A DNA stretch of 64,000 nt from Nocardioides sp. InS609-2. GTDB lineage: Bacteria > Actinomycetota > Actinomycetes > Propionibacteriales > Nocardioidaceae. The stretch covers positions 62,001 through 126,000 of the forward strand of contig NZ_CP060034.1 of NCBI RefSeq assembly GCF_023208195.1, written 5' to 3'. The translations under genes and the position numbers were made by a program. The notes below the pieces were generated by a model. That model saw only the letters and a program-made list of their open reading frames with translations. It ran no database searches and was not told where the DNA came from. Numbering within the stretch: the first letter of the stretch is position 1; every line of letters begins with the position of its first letter. Below are positions 1-13,108 of the stretch, piece after piece.

Positions 1-1
1 C

Positions 2-2898
<2,897 letters not shown>

Positions 2899-2899
<1 letters not shown>

Positions 2900-3972
2900 T
2901 GCCTCCCCTGTCGGCCGGACCGTACCGCCTGCTCTTCGACCACGCGTTCACCCGGGTTGATCCCGAGCGGGCGCACCATGCGGGGTTCGCGGCGATCCGG
3001 GCGGCGGAGCCGGTGCTGCGCAGAGTCCCTTGGTTTCGAGGCTCGCTGCGCTCGCACCTCAACCAGCGGGTGGAGGCTCTCGGGCTGACGTTCGACCACC
3101 CGCTCGGGCTCGCCGCCGGCTTCGACAAGAACGCCGTCGGCATCGACGCCCTGGCTGCCCTGGGCTTCGGGCACGTCGAGATCGGCACCGTCACCGCGCT
3201 GGCGCAGCCCGGCAACCCCAAGCCACGGCTCTTCCGGCTGCCGCGCGACGGTGCGGTCGTCAACCGGATGGGCTTCAACAACGACGGCGCCGCAGTCGTG
3301 GCGGCCCGGCTGGCGCGACGGGCAGCCCGCCCGAAGAGTCGGACCGTCGTAGGAGTGAACGTCGGCAAGTCGAAGGTGGTACCCGACGACGACGCGGCCG
3401 CCGTCGAGGCCGACTACCGCGCCAGCACCCGGCTCCTCACGCCGTACGCCGACTACCTGGTCGTCAACGTCTCGTCACCCAACACCCCCGGGCTGCGCAA
3501 CCTCCAGGCCGTCGAGAAGCTCGAGCCGCTGCTCCGCGCCGTCCGCGACGAGGCCGACGCGAGCACCGACCGACGGGTCCCGCTGCTGGTCAAGATCGCC
3601 CCTGACCTCGACGACGACGACGTGCTCGCCGTCGCCGATCTGGCGCTCGCGCTCGGACTCGACGGCATCTCCGCCACCAACACCACGATCAGCCGTGACG
3701 GCCTGGTGAGCGGTGCCGACCTGGTCGCCGCCCTCGGTGCGGGCGGGCTCTCGGGTCGGCCACTGACCGCTCGCGCTCTCGAGGTGATGCGGCTGCTGAA
3801 GGGCCGGGTCGGAGACGATCTCGTGCTCGTAGGCGTCGGCGGCATCACTACCGTCGACGACGCCCGTGCGCGGCTCGAGGCCGGAGCCGCCTTGCTGCAG
3901 GGCTACTCCGCGTTCATCTACGAAGGTCCTGCGTGGCCGCAGCGCATCGTCGCCGGGCTGGCCCGTGGGTGA
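2899..3972 (+). CDS. pyrD: Dihydroorotate dehydrogenase, class 2 (quinone)
   Basis: Oxidises dihydroorotate to orotate and passes electrons to the membrane quinone pool. 357 residues, normal for class 2 enzymes. The N-terminal 60 residues have the membrane-contacting extension, including [15 protein letters not shown]. The FMN segment [12 protein letters not shown] is near residue 75, and [14 protein letters not shown] carries the class 2 catalytic serine (Ser193 by alignment with E. coli Ser175). The start was chosen because its ATG overlaps the carB stop. This enzyme alone should suffice for the pathway step, which makes the following PyrK and PyrD-like pair unexpected. Confidence 0.95.
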
Positions 3973-4789
3973 GCGCGACCCGCGCCACGTCGTTGGCGAG
4001 GTGCTGGCCACGCGGAGGGCCGGCGCCTTCCGCCACCTCACCCTGACCGCTCGCGGCATCCCCGAGCGCTTCCGTCCCGGCACGTTCGTAGCGGCTTCGG
4101 TCGCGCCGACGCAGATGGCCCGGCGGGCGCTGTGGATCCACCGCGTCGCCGAGACCGGCGCCTTCGGGCCCACCCTCGATGTCGTGGTCGAGCCGCGTGG
4201 CATCGGCGGTCGCTGGCTGGCTGAGGTGAATGTCGGCTCGCGCCTCGAGCTCACCGGGCCGCTGGGTCGACCGTTCGCGATCCCCAAGGAGCCGGTGGCC
4301 TGCCTGCTCGTCGGTGAGGGTTGCTCCGCGGCGCCGCTGTTCCCGTTGGCCGAGCGCCTGCGCGACCGCCGGGCTCCGGTGTCGTTCGTGCTCGCGGGCG
4401 CCGATGAGTCGCACCTGCTGGCCCCTCGGGAGGCGCGCCGGATGTCGCGGTCGGTGCAGGTCGTCACCGCCGACGGCTCCGTCGGCAGCCGTGGCGACGT
4501 GATGACCGTGCTGCGGACCGCGATCGAGGCGACGGAGGCCGCGGTGGTCTACGCCGCGGGACCGACGCGGATGCTGCGGGCCGTCGCGGAGGCGGCTGAG
4601 GAGGCCGGCGTACAGAGCCAGGTCGCGATCGAGCAGCCGCTGCCGTGCGGCACCGGCCTGTGCCGGGGTTGCGTCATCGACGTCCGTGACGCCGAGGGCG
4701 ACGCCCATCAGGTGCGCGCCTGCCTCGACGGCCCGGTGCTGCCCGGTGACCGGGTCGACTGGGCCTCCCTGCTGGGCGACGCATCGTGA
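3965..4789 (+). CDS. PyrK-like flavin/iron-sulfur electron transfer subunit
   Basis: Homologue of the PyrK subunit of class 1B dihydroorotate dehydrogenase, which carries electrons between FAD, a [2Fe-2S] cluster and NAD. 274 residues from a GTG overlapping the pyrD stop by 8 bases. A ferredoxin-reductase-like FAD domain comes first ([10 protein letters not shown]), then an NAD-binding domain, then a C-terminal cluster motif. All four cluster ligands are present at Cys228, Cys233, Cys236 and Cys253 (CX4CX2CX16C), so the electron path looks intact. It is coupled to the downstream PyrD-like gene by a GTGA overlap. Whether its partner works on dihydroorotate is doubtful; see that entry. Confidence 0.85.
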   Translation: MGERDPRHVVGEVLATRRAGAFRHLTLTARGIPERFRPGTFVAASVAPTQMARRALWIHRVAETGAFGPTLDVVVEPRGIGGRWLAEVNVGSRLELTGPLGRPFAIPKEPVACLLVGEGCSAAPLFPLAERLRDRRAPVSFVLAGADESHLLAPREARRMSRSVQVVTADGSVGSRGDVMTVLRTAIEATEAAVVYAAGPTRMLRAVAEAAEEAGVQSQVAIEQPLPCGTGLCRGCVIDVRDAEGDAHQVRACLDGPVLPGDRVDWASLLGDAS

Positions 4790-5601
4790 CCCTGCACCTG
4801 TTGCACCCGGTGATGATCGCCTCGGGCTGTGGCGGCACCGGACGTGAGCTGGCGCCGTACGTCGACCTCGACGGGCTGGCGTTCGTCACCCGCACCCTGA
4901 CGCGTGACCCGCGCCGGGGTGGCGCCGCACCCCGGATGGCGGAGGCCCCCAGCGGTCTGCTCAACATCATCGGTCTCAACAACCCCGGGCTCGCATACTT
5001 CCTCCACGAGGAGCTGCCCTGGCTGATCCGCGCCGGGGTGCAGGTCTTCGTGTCCGTCGCGGGGGCGACGCTGGGGGAGTACGCAGACCTCGCCCGGATC
5101 GCCGGCCGCGCGCCGGGTGTCGCCGGCATCGAGGTCAACGTGTCGGTGCCCGACCCGGGTGGGGCCAACATCTTCGAGGCCCGTGAGCCGTTCCACGCGG
5201 CCAGTGCCGTCGCCGCCGTACGACGCGAGACACCGTCGGACCTGCCCGTGCTCGCCAAGCTGCGACCCGACGTGAGTCGCGTGGTCGAGGCCGCGCGGGC
5301 GGTCGTCGAGGCCGGCGCGACCGCCGTGGTGGTGGGCAACGCCGTGCCCGCCGCCATGCCTGACGGCCGCCCCGCCGGGCTGACCGGACCTGCGATCGCG
5401 CCCATCGCACTGCGCTGCGTAACCGAGGTCTGCAGCCAGCTTCCCGAAGCAACCGTGATCGGGTGCGGTGGCGTCGCCGATGCCGCGGGGGCGCGCGCCC
5501 TGCTCGCGGCCGGTGCGGTCGCCGTACAGGTCGGCACCGCGCTGCTCCGTGACCCCACGACCGCCACGCGACTCGTGGCCGACCTTCAGGAGGACCAGTG
5601 A
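4786..5601 (+). CDS. Class 1B dihydroorotate dehydrogenase-like protein lacking catalytic Cys
   Basis: A 271-residue TIM-barrel FMN protein closely following the class 1B PyrD pattern: HPVMIASGCGG at the N terminus, GLLNIIGLNNPG near residue 65, LAKLRPD, AGLTGPAIAPIALR, and a phosphate-binding VIGCGGVADA. The family catalytic cysteine sits in N-[IV]-S-C-P-N; here the text is NVSVPD, so Val121 replaces Cys and Asp replaces Asn. The conserved lysine of VTK is also changed, to Arg36 (FVTRTLT). The sequence is otherwise uninterrupted. I infer a flavoprotein that pairs with the PyrK-like subunit but probably does not oxidise dihydroorotate by the usual base mechanism. Start GTG overlaps the upstream stop; the 3' end overlaps pyrF. 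Confidence 0.8.
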   Translation: MTLHLLHPVMIASGCGGTGRELAPYVDLDGLAFVTRTLTRDPRRGGAAPRMAEAPSGLLNIIGLNNPGLAYFLHEELPWLIRAGVQVFVSVAGATLGEYADLARIAGRAPGVAGIEVNVSVPDPGGANIFEAREPFHAASAVAAVRRETPSDLPVLAKLRPDVSRVVEAARAVVEAGATAVVVGNAVPAAMPDGRPAGLTGPAIAPIALRCVTEVCSQLPEATVIGCGGVADAAGARALLAAGAVAVQVGTALLRDPTTATRLVADLQEDQ

Positions 5602-6428
5602 TCGAGCCGTTCGGGCTGCGCCTGCACCGCGCCATCGAGGAGCGCGGCCGGTTCTGCGTCGGCATCGACCCGCACGCGGGCCTGCTCCACGACTGGGGCC
5701 TCAACGACGATGTGGCCGGGCTGGAGCGGTTCGCGCTCACCGTCGTCGAGGCGGTGGCGCCGGTGGTGGGTGTGGTGAAGCCGCAGAGCGCGTTCTACGA
5801 GCGCTTCGGAAGCCGTGGCGTGGCCGTGCTCGAACGCGTCATCGCGGAGTCACGGGCGGCCGGCGCGCTGGTGCTGCTCGACGTCAAGCGGGGAGACATC
5901 GGCTCGACCAGCCAGGCCTACGCCGACGCCTACCTCGACCCCTCGTCGCCGCTCGCGAGCGACGCGATCACCGCCAGCCCCTACCTCGGCTTCGGCTCGC
6001 TCGACCCGATGATCGACACGGCTCGCAAGCACGGTGCGGGCGTCTTCGTGCTCGCCCTGACCTCCAACAAGGAGGGCCCCGAGGTGCAGCACGCCCGCAG
6101 TGGCGAGGGCACGGTCGCCGGCACGGTGCTCGACCACCTGCGCCACCTCAACGCCGGCGCCGAGCCGGTCGGCGACATGGGCGCGGTCATCGGCGCCACC
6201 ATCGGCGACACCGGCGAGGACTTCGCGTTCAACGGGCCGATCCTCGCTCCCGGGTACGGCGCCCAGGGCGGCACGCCCGCCGACCTGCGCCGGATCTTCG
6301 GGTCGGCGGCCCGGCACGTGCTGCCGTCGTCGTCTCGCGAGGTGCTGGCTGTCGGCCCCGACCCGACCGCGCTGCGCGACGCCGCGCTCCGCGGCAACGA
6401 CGCCGTCGCAGGCCTGGGATCCGCGTGA
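5598..6428 (+). CDS. pyrF: Orotidine 5'-phosphate decarboxylase
   Basis: Final step of UMP synthesis: decarboxylates OMP to UMP. 276 residues, typical of the longer (type 2) bacterial PyrF group. The catalytic charged network is clear in DVKRGDIGSTSQAYADAY (Asp95, Lys97, Asp100), and VGIDPHAG near the N terminus and ILAPGYGAQGG near the C terminus match the family substrate loops. GTG start overlaps the preceding stop (GTGA). It closes the pyrimidine genes of this operon. Confidence 0.95.
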   Translation: MIEPFGLRLHRAIEERGRFCVGIDPHAGLLHDWGLNDDVAGLERFALTVVEAVAPVVGVVKPQSAFYERFGSRGVAVLERVIAESRAAGALVLLDVKRGDIGSTSQAYADAYLDPSSPLASDAITASPYLGFGSLDPMIDTARKHGAGVFVLALTSNKEGPEVQHARSGEGTVAGTVLDHLRHLNAGAEPVGDMGAVIGATIGDTGEDFAFNGPILAPGYGAQGGTPADLRRIFGSAARHVLPSSSREVLAVGPDPTALRDAALRGNDAVAGLGSA

Positions 6429-6877
6429 ACAGGAGGCGACTGCTCCTCCTCGGCCTCGTCGTAGGCCTGATCGCGGGCGCCGGCTGGGTGTTCTGGGACC
6501 GCACCCACCCGTCGTACTGCGAGGTCGTCGCCGATCGCCAGACCGAGCTGGCCGACCTGACCAACGCCGGTGGGCAGGGGGCGTTGTTCGACGCGCTCGA
6601 CAGCTATCGCGACCTGCGCGACGCCGCGCCCGACGACATCGACGACGAGTGGGAACGCGTTATCGGTCGGCTCGAGATCCTCGAGAAGGCGCTGCGCGAC
6701 GCCGACGTCGACCCCGAGACGTACGACCCGAAGAAGCCGCCCGCCGGGCTCGACGCCGAGCAACGCGGTGCGATCGAGGGTGCTGCCCGCGAGCTGGGCA
6801 GCGAGACGACCGTCGGCGCGATGGGCGAGCTGGAACAGCAGGCACTTGACGTGTGCCACACACCGTTGTCCCAATAG
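6425..6877 (+). CDS. Small membrane-anchored protein, function unknown
   Basis: 150 residues from a GTG that overlaps the pyrF stop. An Arg-rich N terminus (NRRRLLLLGLVVGLIAGAGW) is followed by a single hydrophobic helix, then a soluble, acidic, mostly helical domain with two cysteines (in PSYCEV and DVCHTP) that could form a disulfide outside the membrane. There is no lipobox. It is not recognised as a known family. Position and coupling suggest co-expression with pyrF, but they do not indicate a role. Confidence 0.75.
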   Translation: MNRRRLLLLGLVVGLIAGAGWVFWDRTHPSYCEVVADRQTELADLTNAGGQGALFDALDSYRDLRDAAPDDIDDEWERVIGRLEILEKALRDADVDPETYDPKKPPAGLDAEQRGAIEGAARELGSETTVGAMGELEQQALDVCHTPLSQ

Positions 6878-6887
6878 CCCCCCGACG

Positions 6888-6917
6888 TTGCTTGTCTCCT
6901 CGGCAACTGACTAAATT
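6888..6917 (+). promoter_or_regulatory. Predicted sigma-A-type promoter for mihF
   Basis: TTGCTT (6888-6893) and TAAATT (6912-6917) are separated by 18 bases in an AT-richer gap between the membrane protein and mihF. Transcription would start near 6924, giving a leader of about 50 nt with a GAGG ribosome-binding site before the GTG at 6974. Prediction only. Confidence 0.5.
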
Positions 6918-6973
6918 GAGGCGCTGCCGGACCGACCCGTTGCGAGCAACCCCACAGAACGAGGACCCCACCC

Positions 6974-7294
6974 GTGGCTCTGCCCCCGCTCACTCCCGAA
7001 CAGCGCCAGGCAGCGCTGGCGAAGGCCGCCGCCTCCCGTCGTGAGCGCGCCGAGGTCAAGAACCGGCTCAAGAACTCCGGCGCCTCGATCGCCGATGTGC
7101 TGAGCGAGGGCCAGCGCAACGACGTGGTGGGCAAGATGCGCGTCGTCGACCTGCTCCAGTCGATGCCCGGTCTGGGCAAGGTGCGGGCCCGTCAGACCAT
7201 GGAGCGGCTCGGCATCGCCGAGAGCCGCCGGGTCCGCGGCCTGGGCACCAAGCAGGTGGCCGCGCTGGAGCGCGAGTTCGCCCCGGGCGAGTGA
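6974..7294 (+). CDS. mihF: Integration host factor, actinobacterial type
   Basis: A 106-residue basic nucleoid-associated protein of the actinobacterial IHF family, which is unrelated to IhfA/IhfB of enterobacteria. The N-terminal helix [18 protein letters not shown], the central segment [17 protein letters not shown] (helix-two-turn-helix DNA contact) and the basic C terminus [13 protein letters not shown] are characteristic. It lies immediately before gmk, as in many actinobacteria. GTG start with a GAGG site upstream. Confidence 0.95.
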   Translation: MALPPLTPEQRQAALAKAAASRRERAEVKNRLKNSGASIADVLSEGQRNDVVGKMRVVDLLQSMPGLGKVRARQTMERLGIAESRRVRGLGTKQVAALEREFAPGE

Positions 7295-7905
7295 CCGATC
7301 CCGATCCGGCCGCGGGGTTTGACACCGCGCGGCCGTCCCGGCTCGTCGTGCTGGCCGGGCCCACAGCCGTGGGCAAGGGCACCGTGGCTGCCGACGTACG
7401 CAAGCAGCATCCGGAGGTCTGGCTCTCCGTCTCCGCCACCACTCGCAAGCCGAGGCCCGGGGAGCAGGACGGCGTGCACTACTGGTTCGTCTCCGAGGAC
7501 GAGTTCGACGCGATGATCGAGCACGGCGAGCTGCTGGAGTGGGCGGTCGTGCACAAGCGGGCGCGTTACGGCACGCCGCGCAAGCCGGTCGAGGAGGCCC
7601 TGGCGAAGGGACTGCCCGCCCTGCTCGAGATAGACCTGCAGGGCGCGCGGCAGGTGCGCGAGACGATGCCGGGCGCCCGGTTCGTCTTCCTGATGCCGCC
7701 GTCGTGGGACGAGCTGGTGCGCCGGCTGGTCGGTCGCGGCACCGAGACCGACGAGGAACGCGAGCGCCGGCTCGAGACCGCGCGCGACGAGCTGGCCGCC
7801 GAAGGGGAGTTCGACGTCACCATCGTCAACCACGAAGTTCACTCTGCAGCCGAGGAGTTGGTAGACTTGATGCTGCTCGACGACGAACATCGGTTCGACC
7901 TGTGA
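7291..7905 (+). CDS. gmk: Guanylate kinase
   Basis: Phosphorylates GMP to GDP with ATP. 204 residues, normal length. The P-loop GPTAVGKGT lies at residues 23-31, followed by the GMP-binding segment [19 protein letters not shown] and the lid region [18 protein letters not shown]. The GTG start overlaps the mihF stop (GTGA), which supports translational coupling. Confidence 0.96.
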   Translation: MTDPDPAAGFDTARPSRLVVLAGPTAVGKGTVAADVRKQHPEVWLSVSATTRKPRPGEQDGVHYWFVSEDEFDAMIEHGELLEWAVVHKRARYGTPRKPVEEALAKGLPALLEIDLQGARQVRETMPGARFVFLMPPSWDELVRRLVGRGTETDEERERRLETARDELAAEGEFDVTIVNHEVHSAAEELVDLMLLDDEHRFDL

Positions 7906-7939
7906 TCGAGCACATCCCGACAATCTGCGAGGCTGACGC

Positions 7940-8284
7940 GTGTCTGCACCCAACATCGCCGCGGTGGGCGTAACCAACCCCCCGATCGACGACCTGCTCA
8001 CCAAGACCGACAGCAAGTACAAGCTGGTTCTCTACAGCGCCAAGCGTGCCCGGCAGATCAACGCCTACTACTCCCAGCTCGGTGAGGGCCTCCTCGAGTA
8101 CGTCGGCCCGCTGGTCGACACGCACGTCCAGGAGAAGCCGCTCTCGATCGCGCTCCGCGAGATCGCCGGCGACCTGCTGACCTGTGAGGACGTGGACCCG
8201 GCCGAGCTCGCCGCCGAAGAGGCTGCCGCGAAGGCCGCCCGCGAAGAGAAGACCGCTGCCGACCCGTTCGCCTCCAGCGAGTAG
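7940..8284 (+). CDS. rpoZ: RNA polymerase omega subunit
   Basis: Small subunit that chaperones the beta' subunit during RNA polymerase assembly. 114 residues from GTG, starting 34 bases after gmk. Conserved features are [20 protein letters not shown], the ARQINAYY helix, and the actinobacterial [18 protein letters not shown] segment. The gmk-rpoZ order is widely conserved. Confidence 0.96.
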   Translation: MSAPNIAAVGVTNPPIDDLLTKTDSKYKLVLYSAKRARQINAYYSQLGEGLLEYVGPLVDTHVQEKPLSIALREIAGDLLTCEDVDPAELAAEEAAAKAAREEKTAADPFASSE

Positions 8285-8296
8285 TCGACCACCGCG

Positions 8297-9565
8297 TTGA
8301 GCACGAGCACTCCGCCCGGCTCCGACATCGAGGCCGCGTCCCCCTCCGGGACGCGGCCCCGAGTCGTTCTGGGGGTCTCCGGCGGCATTGCCGCCTACAA
8401 GGCGTGCGAGGTGCTGCGCCGCTTCACCGAGTCCGGGTACGACGTCACGGTCGTGCCGACCGCCGCCGCACTGCAGTTCGTCGGAGCGGCCACCTGGTCC
8501 GCGCTGTCGGGCAAGCCCGTCTCGCCCGACGTCTGGACCGACGTGCACCAGGTCCCGCACGTGCGGATCGGCCAGGCCGCCGACCTCGTGGTCGTCGTAC
8601 CAGCAACCGCCGACCTGCTCGCGAAGGCCGCCCACGGGCTGGCCGACGACCTGCTCACCAACACCCTGCTCACCGCGCGCTGTCCGGTCGTCTTCGCGCC
8701 GGCCATGCACACCGAGATGTGGGAGCACCCGGCCACCGCCGCCAACGTCGAGACCCTGCGCTCGCGCGGCCTCTTCGTCATCGAGCCGGCCGAGGGCCGG
8801 CTCACCGGCAAGGACACCGGCAAGGGCCGGCTGCCCGACCCCGACGAGATCTTCGAGCTGTCGGTCCAGGTGCTGGCCCGCGGTGCGTCCGCGCCCGACC
8901 TGGCCGGCCGGCACGTCGTGGTGTCGGCGGGTGGCACGCGTGAGTACCTCGACCCGGTGCGGTTCCTGGGCAACCGATCGTCAGGCTTGCAGGGCTACGC
9001 CCTGGCTCGGGCCGCTGCCGCACGGGGTGCCTCGGTGACCTTGGTCAGCGCCAACGTCGCGCTGCCCGACCCTGCCGGCGTGACCGTGATCCGCGTCGAG
9101 ACCACGGCCGAGCTGCGAGAGGCCGTCGTGGCCGCCACGGCCAGTGCCGACGCGGTCGTGATGGCCGCCGCGCCCGCCGATTTCCGGCCCACTGCGACCA
9201 GCGAGCACAAGATCAAGAAGGCAGCCGACGGGTCGTCACCATCGATCGCGCTGACCCAGAACCCCGACATCCTGGCCGAGATCTCGCACGACCGGGCCCG
9301 CCCGGGGGCGTTGATCGTCGGCTTCGCCGCCGAGACCGGCGACAACACCGGATCGGTCCTCGAGCTCGCCGCTGCCAAGCTGGCCCGTAAGGGCTGCGAC
9401 CTGCTGGTGGTCAACGACGTGAGCGGCGGCGCCGTGTTCGGCAGCCTTGACAACGAGGCGGTCATCCTCGGCGCCGACGGCGGTCGCCGCGCCGTACCCC
9501 ATGGTTCGAAAGCGGCCCTGGCCCACGTCATTTGGGACGAAGTGGTGTCGAGACTGCAAGATTGA
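8297..9565 (+). CDS. coaBC: Bifunctional phosphopantothenoylcysteine decarboxylase/synthase
   Basis: Two steps of coenzyme A synthesis: ligation of cysteine to 4'-phosphopantothenate (CoaB, C-terminal half) and FMN-dependent decarboxylation (CoaC, N-terminal half). 422 residues from a TTG 12 bases past rpoZ; no better start was seen. The CoaC half shows VSGGIAAYKACEV and APAMHTEMWEHPAT; the clamp reads GRLTGKDTGKGRL, with Thr in place of the E. coli cysteine, which I recall as usual in actinobacteria. The CoaB half shows VSAGGTREYLDPVRF, the hinge NRSSG, and VMAAAPADF. The start codon is the least certain part. Confidence 0.93.
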   Translation: MSTSTPPGSDIEAASPSGTRPRVVLGVSGGIAAYKACEVLRRFTESGYDVTVVPTAAALQFVGAATWSALSGKPVSPDVWTDVHQVPHVRIGQAADLVVVVPATADLLAKAAHGLADDLLTNTLLTARCPVVFAPAMHTEMWEHPATAANVETLRSRGLFVIEPAEGRLTGKDTGKGRLPDPDEIFELSVQVLARGASAPDLAGRHVVVSAGGTREYLDPVRFLGNRSSGLQGYALARAAAARGASVTLVSANVALPDPAGVTVIRVETTAELREAVVAATASADAVVMAAAPADFRPTATSEHKIKKAADGSSPSIALTQNPDILAEISHDRARPGALIVGFAAETGDNTGSVLELAAAKLARKGCDLLVVNDVSGGAVFGSLDNEAVILGADGGRRAVPHGSKAALAHVIWDEVVSRLQD

Positions 9566-9637
9566 GACCGCCATCCCGGTCCGCGGGACGGCCGATATCG
9601 TGAGCGGCAACACCAACAAGCGCGGGAGTGAGCAACT

Positions 9638-10828
<1,191 letters not shown>

Positions 10829-10840
10829 GGTTTCGTCGTT

Positions 10841-10870
10841 CATGGTCCCTCGCCCAGGCGGGGGGCCATG
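10841..10870 (+). terminator. Strong hairpin after metK, probable terminator
   Basis: CATGGTCCC at 10841-10849 pairs with GGGGCCATG at 10862-10870 (one G-T wobble), and the inner CGCC/GGCG extends the stem almost to the loop. It lies 12 bases after the metK stop and well before priA. There is no T-tract, which is common for actinobacterial terminators. Confidence 0.55.
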
Positions 10871-10965
10871 AAGTTCGTGGCGCGTGCAAACCCCACAATC
10901 TTCACGGAACCCCACGGACCTGAGCCCGATCCGGCGCTGTCGGCCCCCGCTGATAGACATCTGCC

Positions 10966-13005
10966 ATGACGGCGAACCATGGGCAGACGGGCGGCCACCC
11001 CGACATGCTGCCCGGCCTGCGCGCCGCCGTGGAGGACTCGCGAGCCAAGGCCGCGGCCACTCGCACCCGCAAGGCCGCCGAGGCCGAGCCGGCCACCGTC
11101 GACCCGGTCGCCCGGGTGCTCGTCGACGTGCCGCTGGCGCATCTCGACCGGCCGTTCGACTACACGGTGCCCGCCAAGATGGCCGAGACCGCGATGCCGG
11201 GCGCACGGGTCAAGGTCCGCTTCGCCGGCCAGGACGTCGACGGCTACGTCGTCGAGCGCGCGGAGACGAGTGAGCACACCGGGCGGCTCACCCCCCTGAG
11301 GCGGGTGGTGAGCGGTGAGCCGGTGCTGGCACCCGAGATCGCGGCGCTGACTGCAGGTGTCGCCGAGCGGTACGCCGGTTCCCGGGCCGACGTGCTCCGC
11401 CTCGCCGTGCCGCCGCGGCATGCGACCATCGAGAAGCAGCCGTCGGTGCCGTCCGAACCCTTGGTGGCGGACCCGGCGGCAGCGGGGAAGGCGTGGGCGG
11501 CGCACGAGCACGCGGCAGCGTTCCTCACTCACCTCGCCGCAGGCGGGTCGCCGCGCGCCGTCTGGAACCCACCGCCCGGCGCCGGCTGGCAGACCCTTGT
11601 CGCCCACGCGGCGGCCCTCACGGTCGCGGGTGGCCGGGGTGTGCTGGTCTGCGTGCCCGACAAGCGCGACGTCGAGCGGGTGTCCGCGGCCCTCGACGCG
11701 GTCCTCGGGGCCGGCCGCCATGTCGCGCTGACTGCCGACAGCGGTCCGGCCGAGCGCTACCGGCAGTTCCTGATGGTGTCCCGCGGCGCCGCCCACGTCG
11801 TCGTCGGCACCCGGTCTGCGGCATTCGCCCCCGTGCACAATCTCGGCCTGGTCGTCATCTGGGACGACGGCGACGACCTGCATGCCGAGCCGCGCGCGCC
11901 GTACCCCCACTCCCGCGAGGTCCTGCTCCTGCGCGCCGAGCAGCAGGGCACCGCCGCGCTGGTGGGCGGCTTCGCCCGCACCTGCGAGGCCGACTACTTG
12001 CTGCGCACCGGCTGGGCCAGACCCCTGGTCACCAGCCGCGACCACGTCCGGGCACAGGTTGCGACGGCCGTCGTGCCCGGCGAGGACCGCGCCATCGGCA
12101 CCCGCATCCCCAGCGCCGTACGCGACCTCGTCAGGGACGCACTCCAACAGGGACCGGTGCTGGTGCAGACCCCACGCCAGGGGTATGTCGCGTCGCTGGC
12201 GTGCGAACGCTGCCGCACGCCGGCCCGGTGCAGGGAGTGCGCCGGGCCGCTCCTGCTCGCCGGGCCGACGGCGCCGCCGCACTGTCGCTGGTGCGGTCAC
12301 GAGGCGCTGGGCTGGGCCTGCCCCGAGTGCGGCCATCGCGGGCTGCGGGCACCGGTGCTCGGTGACGCGCGCACCGCCGAGGAGCTCGGCCGGATGTTCG
12401 CCAGCACCACCATCCGCACGTCCAGCGGCGACCACGTGCGCGCCAGCGTCCCCGACCGTCCCGAGATCGTCGTCGCGACGCCAGGTGCCGAGCCGGCTGC
12501 CGAGGGCGGCTACGCGGGAGTCGTCATCCTCGACACCTGGCTGACGCTCGCGCGCACGGACCTGCGCACCGACGAGGAGGCGCTGCGGCGCTGGCTCGGC
12601 GCGGCCGGCCTGGTGCGAGCCGGCGGTCGGGTGATCGCGGTCGGCGACCCGGCGCACCCCGCCTTGCAGGCGCTCGTCCGCTGGGACCCGGCCGGCTTCG
12701 CCACCCGTGAGAACGACCAGCGCCTGGCCACGCACCTGCCGCCCGCCGTACGCCTCGCCACGGTCACGGGCGAGCCGGGCGCGGTCGACGACGCGCTCAC
12801 CCTGCTCGCACCACCCGCGGCTGCCGAGGTGCTCGGCCCGGTCGCCGTCAGCGACGACCCGACATCCGAGGAGGTAAGGCTGGTGGTCCGGGTGCCCCGT
12901 GCGCTGGGAGCCTCCCTGTCGACCGCGCTGGGCGAGCTCCAGCGGGTGCGATCGGCGCGCAAGCTTGACGCCGTACGCATCCAGGTCGACCCACCGTCGT
13001 TGTGA
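10966..13005 (+). CDS. priA: PriA-like primosomal protein N', helicase motifs degenerate
   Basis: Homologue of the replication-restart protein PriA, 679 residues. The N-terminal DNA-binding part (VLVDVPLAHLDRPFDYTVP) and the eight-cysteine zinc module (CERC, CREC, CRWC, CPEC within residues about 410-455) are intact. The ATPase core is not. The Walker A position reads GAGWQT instead of GxGKT, and the DEEH box position reads WDDGDD. It therefore probably cannot hydrolyse ATP or unwind DNA and may act as a structural primosome factor. Degenerate PriA is known in actinobacteria. ATG start; a TAGACA box lies 6 bases upstream. Confidence 0.88.
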   Translation: MTANHGQTGGHPDMLPGLRAAVEDSRAKAAATRTRKAAEAEPATVDPVARVLVDVPLAHLDRPFDYTVPAKMAETAMPGARVKVRFAGQDVDGYVVERAETSEHTGRLTPLRRVVSGEPVLAPEIAALTAGVAERYAGSRADVLRLAVPPRHATIEKQPSVPSEPLVADPAAAGKAWAAHEHAAAFLTHLAAGGSPRAVWNPPPGAGWQTLVAHAAALTVAGGRGVLVCVPDKRDVERVSAALDAVLGAGRHVALTADSGPAERYRQFLMVSRGAAHVVVGTRSAAFAPVHNLGLVVIWDDGDDLHAEPRAPYPHSREVLLLRAEQQGTAALVGGFARTCEADYLLRTGWARPLVTSRDHVRAQVATAVVPGEDRAIGTRIPSAVRDLVRDALQQGPVLVQTPRQGYVASLACERCRTPARCRECAGPLLLAGPTAPPHCRWCGHEALGWACPECGHRGLRAPVLGDARTAEELGRMFASTTIRTSSGDHVRASVPDRPEIVVATPGAEPAAEGGYAGVVILDTWLTLARTDLRTDEEALRRWLGAAGLVRAGGRVIAVGDPAHPALQALVRWDPAGFATRENDQRLATHLPPAVRLATVTGEPGAVDDALTLLAPPAAAEVLGPVAVSDDPTSEEVRLVVRVPRALGASLSTALGELQRVRSARKLDAVRIQVDPPSL

Positions 13006-13061
13006 GCCTCGCGGCCCGGGACCCGGGTCCACGCGGGTGCGGGCTTCGTGCGGACACTCCC

Positions 13062-13067
13062 TAGACT
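13062..13067 (+). promoter_or_regulatory. -10-like box for def
   Basis: TAGACT lies in the gap between priA and def. Transcription from about 13074 would give a leader of some 35 nt containing GAGGAG just before the GTG start of def. No good -35 element was seen. Confidence 0.4.
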
Positions 13068-13108
13068 GGCCCGCGCTCGACAGCGAGCGCCGAGACCGAG
13101 GAGACCGT

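Noticed and set aside
9566..9637. SAM riboswitch before metK
   Set aside because: The 72-base gap is too short and lacks any SAM-box pattern.
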